Under the pieces are notes generated by a model, which did no database searches, was not told the DNA's origin, and saw only the letters and a program-made list of their open reading frames with translations. The position numbers and the translations under genes were made by a program. A stretch of 64,000 bases of DNA from an uncultured Pseudoxanthomonas sp. (GTDB lineage: Bacteria; Pseudomonadota; Gammaproteobacteria; Xanthomonadales; Xanthomonadaceae). The stretch covers positions 1 through 64,000 of the forward strand of contig NZ_CAMPJD010000019.1 of assembly GCF_946886695.1 (NCBI RefSeq), given 5' to 3'. Shown here one piece after another: positions 53,957 through 63,178 of the stretch (the stretch's first letter is position 1; the number at the start of each line of letters is the position of its first letter).

Positions 53957-54613
53957 TCAACACCCCATCGGCGGCAAAAACCCCAACGTTGTCACCTCGA
54001 CCCATTTTCCCTTCCGCAACACCTCCACCCTCACCCGCACCGCACTGATTGCCACGAACGGCACCACCGTGCCCAGCGCGTCTCCTTCGCCGATGCGGGG
54101 AATCCAGTCGTCGGCCATCGCCGGATCGCCCTGCGCCACCGCGTACGCACGCACCGCCTGATCCAGTTCCGCACGCGTGTACCTGGGGAAGCACGCATGC
54201 TGTTCCGCCGACGGCGTCGGCAACACGAACGACACCGCGTCGACCGCCTCCGCCGCCTCCCAGTCCGATATACAGTGCTTCCAGTCCGTGAGATCCAGAT
54301 GCGGACCTTCCGCACTCAGGCCCAGGCTCGTTTCGTACTGCACCCGCACCCGGTACGTTTCGCCCGCCTTCGCCGGCTGCAACTGCAACGTCGCGCCGTA
54401 CACCTCGTCGCCCAGGTCCAGCGGCACCGTCAGCGCAGCCGGCACCGCACCCTCGCTCTGCCACCCCGAGAACGAAGAGTCCGGACCTTCATGCGGCAAT
54501 ACCCGGAGGCCGGACAACGCCTGCGCCTGCGCCAGCAATGGCGCGCACACCACCAACATCGACAACAGCACGGCCCATGAGCGCGACGGCTGGATAGCGC
54601 GTGATTCCTTCAT
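53957..54613 (-). CDS. Secreted hypothetical protein
   Basis: 218 aa, unrecognised. A signal peptide ends near VCAPLLAQAQA. The mature protein has a beta-sandwich-like segment (AALTVPLDLGDEVYGATLQLQPAKAGETYRVRVQYE is shortened in motif terms to LDLGDEVYG and ETYRVRVQY) and a C-terminal region with Cys (HCISDWEAAE, HACFPRY, FLPPMGC). It lies between the low-GC gene and the topoisomerase pair. Confidence 0.65.
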   Translation of the reverse strand: MKESRAIQPSRSWAVLLSMLVVCAPLLAQAQALSGLRVLPHEGPDSSFSGWQSEGAVPAALTVPLDLGDEVYGATLQLQPAKAGETYRVRVQYETSLGLSAEGPHLDLTDWKHCISDWEAAEAVDAVSFVLPTPSAEQHACFPRYTRAELDQAVRAYAVAQGDPAMADDWIPRIGEGDALGTVVPFVAISAVRVRVEVLRKGKWVEVTTLGFLPPMGC

Positions 54614-54921
54614 TCCCTGCTCCTTGCGGGACTCCGACAGCCCCGGGGCGGATGGTAGCGCGGCGTGAAGACGTTGCGGGGGTGGAGACTGCGCTCACCC
54701 CTCATCCGGCCTTCGGCCACCTTCTCCCCGCCGCGCGGGGAGAAGGAAAGCGTGCTTCGTCCGCAGTCATCGTGTAGCGGACGTGAGGCCCGCCATTGCC
54801 CCGTCGGGAGAAGGACGCGATGAACGCCGTTCCACCGGCACCCGGATGACTTCACGAAGACGTGACCGGAGCCGCCCTATGGTCGGGCGAACCTCGAACG
54901 CGCATGGCGCAAAGGAACACC
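54614..54921. other. Intergenic region with CTTCTCCCC hairpin repeat
   Basis: 308 bp with no convincing gene. It holds an 11-bp perfect stem CTTCTCCCCGC / GCGGGGAGAAG (54721-54745), preceded by CCCTCATCCGGCCTTCGGCC. The same CCCTCATCCG...CTTCTCCC module is found at 35271-35313, marking a dispersed repeat. Promoters for the rightward genes should lie in its right part, none obvious. Confidence 0.6.
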
Positions 54922-55212
54922 ATGACCATGATCAGACTGCGGGCCACCGGCCCGCGCACCGGCTTCGATGCGCTGGTGACGGCGTTGCACGGACTGGACG
55001 GCGTGGAGCGCGCCGAGGAACTGGCGGACCTGATGCCACACATGGACGACGACGACTCCAGTTCCGCCGGCCTCACCGACGATATCGGCGGCAGCGACGT
55101 GCATGCGCTGGAGATCGCAGTAGGTTCGTCGCACGCCGATGCCGTGCGCGATGCTGCCGACGATGTCGCCGCGCAGTACGGGCTGGTGCTCGAGTACGTC
55201 GACGACTTCTGA
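54922..55212 (+). CDS. Small hypothetical protein upstream of topoisomerase IB
   Basis: 96 aa. A ferredoxin-like alpha/beta pattern is suggested (MTMIRLRATGPRTGFDAL, ALEIAVGSSHADAVRDAADD, YGLVLEYVDDF) with an acidic central segment HMDDDDSSSAGLTDD. AAAGGA six bases upstream supports this ATG. It is 6 bp before the topoisomerase gene, so cotranscription is very likely. Function unknown; a modulator of the enzyme is conceivable. Confidence 0.75.
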   Translation: MTMIRLRATGPRTGFDALVTALHGLDGVERAEELADLMPHMDDDDSSSAGLTDDIGGSDVHALEIAVGSSHADAVRDAADDVAAQYGLVLEYVDDF

Positions 55213-55218
55213 GGCGCG

Positions 55219-56223
55219 ATGGGCGGCCTGCACTACACCACGGATGCGATGCCCGGCCTGCGCAGGCGCCGCCGCGGGCGTGGCTTCACGTACCTGGATG
55301 CGCGCGGCCGCGCGGTTCGCGATCCCGCCACGCTTGCACGCATCCGCCAACTCGCCATTCCGCCCGCCTATACCGATGTGTGGATCTGCGCCGATTCGCG
55401 CGGCCACCTGCAGGCCACTGGCCGCGACGCGCGCGGGCGCAAGCAGTACCGCTACCACCGCGCGTGGCAGGCCGAGCGTGGGGCACGCAAGTACGACCGC
55501 TTGATCGCATTCGCCGAAGCCCTGCCGCGCCTGCGCAGGCAGGTGCGTACCGATCTCGCCCTGCCGGGCTTCCCTCGCGGGAAAGTGGTGGCGCTGGTCA
55601 TCGCCCTGCTCGGCCACACCCTGCTGCGGGTGGGCAACGCAAGCTATGCGAAGGAGAACGGTTCGTACGGCCTCACCACCCTGCGCAACGTGCACGCGCA
55701 CTTCATCGCCGGGGGCGAAGTGCGGTTCGCCTTCCGTGGCAAGGGCGGCAAGGCACTGCTATCCCGCGTCAGCGATGCGCGACTGGTGCGGCTGGTGCGC
55801 CAGTGCCGGCAACTACCCGGCCAGGCACTGTTCCAGTATCGCGAGCATGGTCGTGTGCAGCGCATCACCTCGGGCGATGTCAACGACTACCTGCAGACGC
55901 ACCTGCATGGCCCGTACACCGCGAAGGATTTCCGCACATTGGGCGCCACGCTGTTCGCCTTTCGTGCCCTGGCGTCGCTGCCGCCCCCGACACAGGAAGA
56001 TGCATCCGTCCGCGCGCAGGTGCGGCGGGACGTGCTGCGCGGTGCCGCCGACCTGCTGGGCAATACACCGCGCATATGCGAGAAGAACTACGTGGACCCG
56101 CGCGTGTTTAGCGGTTGGGAAGATGGCCGCCTGCAGCAGGCCGGCCGCGGCGCGAGCGGCCCGCGGCAATGGGAAGCCGCCACGATCCGTTATCTCCGCC
56201 GCGTCATGCGCAAGGCATCGTAA
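55219..56223 (+). CDS. DNA topoisomerase IB (poxvirus-type)
   Basis: 334 aa, the normal size for the bacterial type. The catalytic core has Arg137 (LLGHTLLRVGN), a second Arg/Lys set (FRGKGGKALLS), KDFRTLGAT and the nucleophile Tyr291 in CEKNYVDPRV. It relaxes supercoils by a 3'-phosphotyrosyl intermediate. It is the second gene of a two-gene unit. Confidence 0.93.
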   Translation: MGGLHYTTDAMPGLRRRRRGRGFTYLDARGRAVRDPATLARIRQLAIPPAYTDVWICADSRGHLQATGRDARGRKQYRYHRAWQAERGARKYDRLIAFAEALPRLRRQVRTDLALPGFPRGKVVALVIALLGHTLLRVGNASYAKENGSYGLTTLRNVHAHFIAGGEVRFAFRGKGGKALLSRVSDARLVRLVRQCRQLPGQALFQYREHGRVQRITSGDVNDYLQTHLHGPYTAKDFRTLGATLFAFRALASLPPPTQEDASVRAQVRRDVLRGAADLLGNTPRICEKNYVDPRVFSGWEDGRLQQAGRGASGPRQWEAATIRYLRRVMRKAS

Positions 56224-56367
56224 GGCACTGAGGCATCCGGCCTGTTGCGGCCATCTCGATGGCGAGGGCTACGCTTGGATGCCTGCCATGCCGCGCTGTA
56301 CGGGTTCGCCATGGCGAAGATGTTGTCGCCCTTCTTGCACCGGAAGCCCCGGGGAACCATTGTCGCC

Positions 56368-59202
56368 TCAAAGGCCACTGGCGGTCACCGTGCACTGCAG
56401 GCCAAACGTGACCGTCCCGCCGACCGGCAAAGTGGGAATGGTGACGCCAGCGCCGAGCAGGCTACTCACCGGCACGGTCGGCGACGGACAGCTGGCTCCG
56501 CCTGTCGCGGTGCAGGTCGCCGTCGTGCTGGGCGTGGTGCAGTCCTGCCCTGCCCCTGCCACGTCGGTCAGCAGGACGTTGCTGGCCGCCTGCGGACCGT
56601 TGTTGCTGGCCACGATCTGGTAGGTCACCACGTCACCGCTGATCACCGGATCAGGCGACGCAGTCTTCACCACCTGGATGTCCGTCTGCTGCAGCGTGTT
56701 GGTGAACGTGCACTCGACGTTGGCGCCCGCTGCCGTCGCCGCGGCATCGAGTGCCACGGTGCGGTTGGCCAGATCAGGCGTGGCCATGCCACCTGCACCA
56801 AGTCCCGTGCAAGTGATGTCGGTGACCTGGTAGGTTGCCGGCGTGGTGCTTTCGGTGATCGTGGTGGCGGTGCCGGCTGCGGTCAGTGCCTGGGTGGCGC
56901 CGCTCACCGGGCTGCCGGCCGTCGTCGTGGTCAGGGTCTGCGCGACTACGCCATTGGTGCCGGTGAAGCCGAAGCTGTCCACGCCGCCGATGCTGATCTT
57001 GCGGATCGTCAGCTGCGGTGCGGACTGGTCCACATCGGTGGCCGTGTTGTTGGCGGCATTCGTATCGTTGATCGTGCTCGACGGCGTGATGGCCACCGTG
57101 TTGGTCAGGTCGCCCGTGAAGCTGGCGGGCACTGTCATCGTGACCTGGTAGGTCGCCACCGCGTTCGGCGGCAGGTCCAGGCCGGTGTCGTTGAGCGCAC
57201 CGGTACCACTGGCGGCGCCGCAACGCGAACCGCCCGAGGTGTTGGCACAGCTCCAGCTCACCGTGGCCGCATCGATGCCCGTCGGGATCGGGTCGCTGAC
57301 CGTGATGTTCTGCGCGCCGAAGGAGCCGCTGAGGTTGGTCACCACGATGGTATACGTGCGCGTCTCGCCGGGCGAATAGGTGTCGGTCGGCAGGTCGTTC
57401 GGACCCGATGCCGGCGTATTGGTCTTGGTGACCGACAGGTCGCCGTTGAAGGCAATGTTCGCGGTGGGACAGTTGGCACCATCTCCGTTGTTGGTAGAAG
57501 GCGAGATGACGCTCAACAACGTGCCCGCACCAGAGATAGGGTCGAGAGCATAAATGGCTCCTCCGGTGGATCCCAGCAACATGTTGTTGAAGCCCCACAT
57601 GGCCAGCGCATTGGTCAACGGAGAGGTCGGCCCAATGGTCGTCACCGCGCCGCTGACAGGATCAATGCTGACCAGTTGGCTCGGGCTCGACGTGGTGTCC
57701 ACGCCATACAGCAGCCCGTTGTGCCAAGCCAGATCGAAGGTCTGTACTGGCTGGCTCAAAGTGATCGCAGTGGCGGTGTACGGGAGGGTGGCCAGATTGA
57801 TGCGGTAGAGCGTGGTGTCCGAAAAGCCCGTCTTCAGGTAATAGTCGCCTGCTGGCGAAATAACGCCGTTGTTGTACGTGGACACGGGCAGACCCGCAAT
57901 GACGCCCAGGTTCTGGCCGGCGCCGTTGGAACCTACGCGGATGAGCTCAACGATGCCGCCACCCGTTGGCCACTTGATGCCGTACATGTAGTTGTCCAGC
58001 ACGTTGTAACCAAGCGCATTGCGACCGGTAGTGGAGGTAGACGACCCCAGTGCCGTTAACGTGAACGGCGCGGTCGCGTAGTTCACATTGAACAGCGTCG
58101 ACGTATTCGTCGGAACCTGGTCCATGAACATGCGCGCATCGCAGGTTCCGAAGTCGGGCGGTGGTGCTGGCACGTTGTTGAAGGTGCAGGTGATATTGCT
58201 CCCCGACAGCAGCAGCGACGATGCATTCAAGGTGACCGTATTGCCGGACAGCGTGCCGAGTGTCCCTGTGTTGCCGGTCACGGCGCTGTTGGCATCGGTG
58301 CAACTGGCTGAGCCCAAGACCCAGCCTGTTGCTGGGCTCTCGGTCAGAGTGACATTGTTTCCTGGTCCGTCGATCTCGTGTGCGGCGGGACTGGCGGGCG
58401 TCGGGGTGCTGGCCGCCGTAGTGGTGATGTTGGCCGGCGTGGTCAACAGATTGGCCTGCGAGAACGAGAACGGACCGCCGAAGCCCGGCGCAGTGGACTT
58501 GCTTACCCGCACCGCGCCCGAATGCCAGCTGAGGCTGCCAATTCCGATCAACTGGGCTAGCGGGTTGCTTGTTACTGTCGACCCAGCGACATAGCGCAGG
58601 GTCACGCTTGTGACAGGCTGCGGGAAACGCAAGTGGATGTTGGCATCCGTAGTGGCGATGTTGGCATTACTGGTGGCCTGTGCTGTCCTTGTCGCGGCCG
58701 TCCACGACACTTGCGAACCGATCGACACCACAGTCGGCGCCATGGCCGGGACCGAATTGACGACGGCGCGATCGTTCCAGCTGCCCGTTGGGCCGCCATC
58801 CAGGCCGATGAGCGTGAATTCAAGATCGGTCACCGGACGCGAGAAGGTGAATTGAACCTCTATCCAAGGCAGGGAAGCGCCAGGCGCAAGGTTCATGTCC
58901 ATGGAAATGCGCCCCCCCGCAACGCCGTTGAGGGTGCCGCCAGTTCGATAAGCCAAAGGAGCATCCTCCCACGGCCCCTCTGACTGAGTCGCCGTCGTGG
59001 TCACCGTGACTCCGCCCACGGAATGGGACATCGGGGTGGCAAGCAGGTCACCGCCCCCTGTGACGGCACCCCATGTCAGTGTCTCGGTCGCCGCTGCTTG
59101 CCCACAGACAGCCAGGGCTAACAGCATGGCTGCCGAGCCCAGCAACGATTTCCAGGATGGCTTGTGCAGGCTTGCGTTCGCAAGCGAAGCAGACGTGTTC
59201 AT
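56368..59202 (-). CDS. Secreted multidomain DUF11 / DUF6923-like repeat protein
   Basis: 944 aa. AGAAGGAAAC six bases before the ATG fixes the start. Signal peptide SWKSLLGSAAMLLALAVCGQ-AAA. Domains: an unrecognised beta module (~35-225), a prealbumin-like fold (~230-340), a DUF6923-like propeller (~346-585, starting DFGTCDARMFMDQVP), a DUF11 repeat (~588-725, VTKTNTPASG), another prealbumin-like domain (~731-835) and a final DUF11 (~838-944). No LPxTG, PEP-CTERM or barrel anchor was seen at the end. Surface or matrix adhesion is a guess. Domain names are assigned by motif memory and need a search. Confidence 0.78.
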   Translation of the reverse strand: MNTSASLANASLHKPSWKSLLGSAAMLLALAVCGQAAATETLTWGAVTGGGDLLATPMSHSVGGVTVTTTATQSEGPWEDAPLAYRTGGTLNGVAGGRISMDMNLAPGASLPWIEVQFTFSRPVTDLEFTLIGLDGGPTGSWNDRAVVNSVPAMAPTVVSIGSQVSWTAATRTAQATSNANIATTDANIHLRFPQPVTSVTLRYVAGSTVTSNPLAQLIGIGSLSWHSGAVRVSKSTAPGFGGPFSFSQANLLTTPANITTTAASTPTPASPAAHEIDGPGNNVTLTESPATGWVLGSASCTDANSAVTGNTGTLGTLSGNTVTLNASSLLLSGSNITCTFNNVPAPPPDFGTCDARMFMDQVPTNTSTLFNVNYATAPFTLTALGSSTSTTGRNALGYNVLDNYMYGIKWPTGGGIVELIRVGSNGAGQNLGVIAGLPVSTYNNGVISPAGDYYLKTGFSDTTLYRINLATLPYTATAITLSQPVQTFDLAWHNGLLYGVDTTSSPSQLVSIDPVSGAVTTIGPTSPLTNALAMWGFNNMLLGSTGGAIYALDPISGAGTLLSVISPSTNNGDGANCPTANIAFNGDLSVTKTNTPASGPNDLPTDTYSPGETRTYTIVVTNLSGSFGAQNITVSDPIPTGIDAATVSWSCANTSGGSRCGAASGTGALNDTGLDLPPNAVATYQVTMTVPASFTGDLTNTVAITPSSTINDTNAANNTATDVDQSAPQLTIRKISIGGVDSFGFTGTNGVVAQTLTTTTAGSPVSGATQALTAAGTATTITESTTPATYQVTDITCTGLGAGGMATPDLANRTVALDAAATAAGANVECTFTNTLQQTDIQVVKTASPDPVISGDVVTYQIVASNNGPQAASNVLLTDVAGAGQDCTTPSTTATCTATGGASCPSPTVPVSSLLGAGVTIPTLPVGGTVTFGLQCTVTASGL

Positions 59203-60368
59203 CAATGTTTCCTTCTGCGATCCGATTCCGTTCGCAGGCCATCGCGGCCCGCAAAGGAAGTCAGTAGGTTTAGTCAACGTGTAGGTCTGCTCAACGATCA
59301 CCGGTAGGTGGCCAACGCGTGCGGCCTGCACCCCATGGGTCGAACCGTTCGTGGTTGCAGTGTTGCCCGGCGCGGTGCCTGGCGTGATCTGCAGCTGGAA
59401 CTGATCGGTGGACGCCAGCCGCGTCACATCCTTGCTCAACCGCAGGGTGGGCGCGGCGTTGCGATCGGCAAGGTCGAGTACGTATGCGGTGCCGCTAGCT
59501 CCGGAGATCGCGACCGGATAGCCTGCAGCGACGGCGCCCGTGGTCGGATTGATCTTGAGTATCTCGATGGTCGTCGTCGCGTAGAGCCATCCGTCGCCGT
59601 CGAGCGCCAGCCCGGGCAAGAGGCCCGCCGAGGACGGAATGGTGCCGATCCAGGTGGAGGGGACGAGCGCGGTAGACGAGGATGTCGGGATCGAACCACG
59701 ATCAATCCGATAGATGTAACTACCAGTCGTCCCGGACGCGACCAGATACATGTTGCCGCAGGCGTCGAACGTCAGGTCGCCGTTGCCGGCACTCGCCACA
59801 GTCGCGACCCGTGCCACCTGACCGATGAACGTATTGGTGTTGGTGTCGAACGCGTAGACCAACTGCTCCCACGCATTGTTCGCGTTCGGCCTGCTGATGT
59901 AATAGACGCCGCTCACCTGCTGACCGCACCGCGCGGAATCTCTGTCAGCACGCTGGCATTGGCCTGGCCAGGGATGGAGACGTTGAAGTTCGACCACACA
60001 CCACTGACTGCGTCGTAACGGCGCACCTGTAACGTTGAACTGCCGCCCGTGGCGTAGGCTTCGATCATCCAGACGGCGGAGCCGTCCACCGTCAATCCAA
60101 GGGCATTCGATAGACCCGTGTACGGCGTGCTCGCCACGACATTCGTCCACGTGCCGTCCGACAGGTTGAGGCGCCTCAGCGCCGTTGTCGCCGGTGTCAT
60201 GGTGTTGTTCAACATGAGCATGTAGGCATGACCGGTGTCGCATGCCAACTGCGCCTGTGCCTGCTGACTGAAGCCAAGCAGCGGCAATGCCGCCAGTCCG
60301 AGCAAGGATTTCCACGACCACCTGAGCAGGTGCCTTCTGGCGTGCGAGAAGCAGGTACGACTATTCAC
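59203..60368 (-). pseudogene. Frameshifted and 3'-truncated paralogue of the DUF6923-type secreted protein
   Basis: A GTG (60368) with AAGGA upstream begins NSRTCFSHARRHL and a signal peptide (WSWKSLLGLAALPLLGFSQ-QAQA) like that of the next gene. The propeller-like domain continues in one frame to a TGA at 59915, while the conserved continuation (GVYYISRPNANNAWEQLVY) is in another frame. ACCGC is duplicated at 59923-59932; with one copy the two frames join as EIPRGQQVSG. The prealbumin-like domain then breaks after QTYTLTKP near 59265, and no stop separates it from the next gene's start. It is a broken gene or a phase-variable one. Confidence 0.72.
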
Positions 60369-61150
60369 TAGGAATTCCTTGCATTGCGCATTCGCGCGAA
60401 CCGCCCGCAAGTCGCCCTGCGAGCCCTCCGGCCACTCCTGCTTGCTCTCTCTTGACCATTGCTGCATGTTTCCGATGGTTGTTCCGTATTCCTGCAGATC
60501 CCGCATCCCCGATGGACGACGCGTCCGGCACAGTCATCCATTACTCCGCCGTCGACGCATTCCGCGATGGCCCGCGGACCACACCGAACGAAGCAGACAG
60601 ATTCGTGATGACCCTATCCCCAGTTCCCTGCCTTCCCTGAAACGCATTGAAAGGCATGGAGGGGTGTCCCGGCGCCACCTGGCGCCTCGAATCACTCTTG
60701 CTCTAAATTCGCAAAAGCCCGACGTTTCCGGTCAACACGCCCGAAAACATCTGTCCCTCAGGGCAGAGGTACTTGAAAGAGGTACAGATCGTGCGGTGCG
60801 AATATGCTTTGGGCACCCGGCCGCTGCCGTCGACTGCAGGCATCCTCGGCCCGCTGCCCGCAACGTGACGCCAGCACGTTCTGATGTCTGGTCGAGTCCG
60901 GCGAATGCGCCACGCTTACGCCCGAACGCGTGGCGTCGCCGGGTAACGGCAAGTACGCCCGTCCGGGTTCGGCTCGCTGCGGGCCGATGCCCTGCGCGGT
61001 CTTCTGGCAACAGACACCGTCCCCTTCGGCGGGGCGCTCCAGATCTGGTTCCGATGATGCTCGAAGTCAGGGCCATGCTCGGCCCATACCCGTACATGCC
61101 GCCAACGACGCCGCGTTGCAGGATCGTACGGAAGCGTGCCGCGTTCCGGC
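60369..61150. other. Long intergenic region without a convincing gene
   Basis: 782 bp. Open frames exist on both strands but none has a recognisable domain, plausible ribosome site or typical amino-acid composition. The segment next to 60368 should contain the promoter of the secreted-protein locus; no consensus -10/-35 stands out. It separates the tmk-holB-pilZ block from the secreted repeat genes. Confidence 0.6.
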
Positions 61151-61504
61151 TTACATCGTGTGGGTGGGCTTTTCGCCGCCGAGGCTGCCCGCCAGCATCG
61201 TTTCGATGCGGTTCTTGATGGCTTCGCCTTCAGTGTTCTCGGCGAACTGCACGCCGATGCCGGCGGCGCGGTTGCCCTGCGCGCCGATGGGCGTCACCCA
61301 CACCACCTTGCCGGCTACCGGCAAACGGTCGCTGGATTCCGGCAGCGTGAGCAGCAGGAAGACCTCATCGCCGAGGAAATAACGCTTGGGCGTGGGCACG
61401 AAGATGCCGCCACCTTTCACGAACGGCATGTAGGCGTTGTACAGCGCGGCCTTGTCTTTCACTGCCAGCGACAGGATGCCCTGCCGTCCACCTGCTGCAT
61501 TCAT
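61151..61504 (-). CDS. pilZ: PilZ-domain protein, type IV pilus assembly
   Basis: 117 aa. Typical of the true PilZ orthologue: LSLAVKDKAALYNAYMPFVKGG, GIFVPT, DEVFLLLTLPES and KVVWVTP. The N-terminal c-di-GMP motif RxxxR is absent, as in canonical PilZ, which instead partners PilB and FimX. It follows holB by 22 bp, a conserved arrangement in the family. Confidence 0.93.
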   Translation of the reverse strand: MNAAGGRQGILSLAVKDKAALYNAYMPFVKGGGIFVPTPKRYFLGDEVFLLLTLPESSDRLPVAGKVVWVTPIGAQGNRAAGIGVQFAENTEGEAIKNRIETMLAGSLGGEKPTHTM

Positions 61505-61526
61505 TCCCCGTCTCCGTGCATGTCGG

Positions 61527-62519
61527 TCATCCGCGCCGCGCCCCGACAGCGCGACCGCGGTCGCTGCCGGCCCAGGCCAGCAGCAGTTCCACCATGGCCA
61601 GATCGCCGCGCACCGTGGTCCGCAACAGGTCGCGGGTGCGGTTGGCGGCATCGAACCAGGTGGCCAGCTTGTTCAATCGGGCCGGATCGGTCAAGCCGGC
61701 ACTTCCCGCCTGTTCCAGCGCCAGGTCGGCCGCGTGGCGCAGGCGCGCATCCGCCAGTTCGTCGTTGGCCCAGCGCTGCGCGGTTTCCACCACACCGATC
61801 TCGCCCAGCTCCAGCCGCTGCAGATCACGTGCCACCGCCTCGCGCAGCGCCAACCCGTCGTTGCGCAGCCAGTCGTCTGCCAGGCCGGGATGACCGCGTG
61901 CCGCGTCCAGCGCACGTGCCGCATCGGCGGCAGCGTGGCCTTGCGACTGCAGCCACGCTAGCGCTTCGTCACGCGGAGGCAGCCGGAACTCGATGCGCTG
62001 GCAGCGGCTGCGGATGGTGGCCGGCAGGCGTGCGGGCTGCGCGCTGACCAGCCACAGATAGCGCTCCGGCGCAGGCTCTTCCAGCGTCTTCAACAGGGCA
62101 TTGCAGGCCGAGCGATTGATCGCATCGGCCGGATCGATCAGCGCCACCTGCGCACCGCCGTACTGCGGCGTCAACGCCAGTTTCTGCGACACCTCGCGGA
62201 TCTGGTCGATCACGATCTCGGTGCGCAGCTTGCTGCCATCCTTGGTGGCGACAAATGAGATGACCTGCAGATCCGGATGCGTACCCGCTTCGATCAGGCG
62301 CGTGCTGCGGTCGCCCGGTGCAGGTTCGCCGTTTGCGTCGCGCTGCTGTGCCAGCACGCGGCGGGCCAGGCGATCCAGCACGGCACGCTTGCCCAGGCCG
62401 GCGGGACCGCAGACCAGCAGGCCGTGGCCAAGGCGGCCCGACGCCAGCGCCGCGACAGCGTGGTCATAGGCGCGCTGCTGCCAGGGCGAAAACGCGGCGG
62501 TCGCAGCAAAAGTGCTCAT
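61527..62519 (-). CDS. holB: DNA polymerase III subunit delta prime, without zinc-module cysteines
   Basis: 330 aa. The AAA+ fold is evident (LLVCGPAGLGKRAVL, LIDPADAINRSACNALLKTLEEP, LVSAQPARLPATIRSRCQRIEF). It is part of the clamp-loader. The region before AGTHPDL, where E. coli delta prime has four zinc-binding Cys, contains none here. Its ATG overlaps the tmk stop by four bases. Confidence 0.93.
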   Translation of the reverse strand: MSTFAATAAFSPWQQRAYDHAVAALASGRLGHGLLVCGPAGLGKRAVLDRLARRVLAQQRDANGEPAPGDRSTRLIEAGTHPDLQVISFVATKDGSKLRTEIVIDQIREVSQKLALTPQYGGAQVALIDPADAINRSACNALLKTLEEPAPERYLWLVSAQPARLPATIRSRCQRIEFRLPPRDEALAWLQSQGHAAADAARALDAARGHPGLADDWLRNDGLALREAVARDLQRLELGEIGVVETAQRWANDELADARLRHAADLALEQAGSAGLTDPARLNKLATWFDAANRTRDLLRTTVRGDLAMVELLLAWAGSDRGRAVGARRG

Positions 62520-63178
62520 GCCAGGTCGCTGTCCGTCAGCGTGCGCAGGTACGCGGCGATGGCGTCATCGACAGCAGCGCCCACGCCGGCCGGCGGCTGC
62601 GCGGCATCGATCACGCGGAAACGCTGCGGCTCGGCGGCGGCACGCGCCCGGAAGCCGGCGCGCACGCGCTCGAAGAAATCGTCCTGCTCGCTCTCGATGC
62701 GGTCCGGCCACAGGTCACGACCCGCGGTTCGCGCACGGCCTTCGCGCACGTCCAGGTCCAGCAGCAACGTCAGGCCGGGCTTCAATCCCACTGCACGACG
62801 CTCCAGCGCGGCGATCCACTCGGGGTCCAGTCCACGCCCCGCCCCTTGGTAGGCGTAGCTGGAATCGGTGAAGCGGTCACTGACCACGAACGCACCACGC
62901 CGCAGCGCGGGACGCACCACGTCGCGCACGTGTTGCGCGCGCGAGGCGAACATCAGCAGCAGTTCGGTTTCGGCGGCCAGCGCTTCGTCCTGCGGATTGA
63001 GCAGCAGCTCGCGGATGCGTTCTGCCAGCGGCGTGCCGCCAGGTTCGCGCGTCAACACCACCTCGTGACCTTCGGTCTGCAGGCGGTCGCGGATGGCCGT
63101 GATGGCGCTGGTCTTGCCGGCACCCTCGCCGCCTTCCAGCGTGATCAGGCGCGGCTGCGACAGGAGGGCCTCGCTCAT
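62516..63178 (-). CDS. tmk: Thymidylate kinase
   Basis: 220 aa. P-loop EGGEGAGKTSA (~16-26), the DRF motif DRFTDSSYAYQGAGRG and LDLDVREGRAR lid region place it with E. coli-type TMPK. It phosphorylates dTMP to dTDP. It overlaps both mltG (upstream) and holB (downstream) by four bases. Confidence 0.96.
   Translation of the reverse strand: MSEALLSQPRLITLEGGEGAGKTSAITAIRDRLQTEGHEVVLTREPGGTPLAERIRELLLNPQDEALAAETELLLMFASRAQHVRDVVRPALRRGAFVVSDRFTDSSYAYQGAGRGLDPEWIAALERRAVGLKPGLTLLLDLDVREGRARTAGRDLWPDRIESEQDDFFERVRAGFRARAAAEPQRFRVIDAAQPPAGVGAAVDDAIAAYLRTLTDSDLA

Noticed and set aside
56368..60321. One 1317-codon protein spanning the secreted-repeat locus
   Set aside because: The first part of that frame is nonsense in sequence composition, the true N-terminus lies in another frame, and a strong ribosome site with signal peptide starts at 59202.
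60369..61150. Coding frames such as 60379-61218 (+) and 60732-61097 (-)
   Set aside because: They lack any domain, have Arg/Pro/Ser-rich shadow-like composition and no ribosome site; the first also overlaps pilZ.
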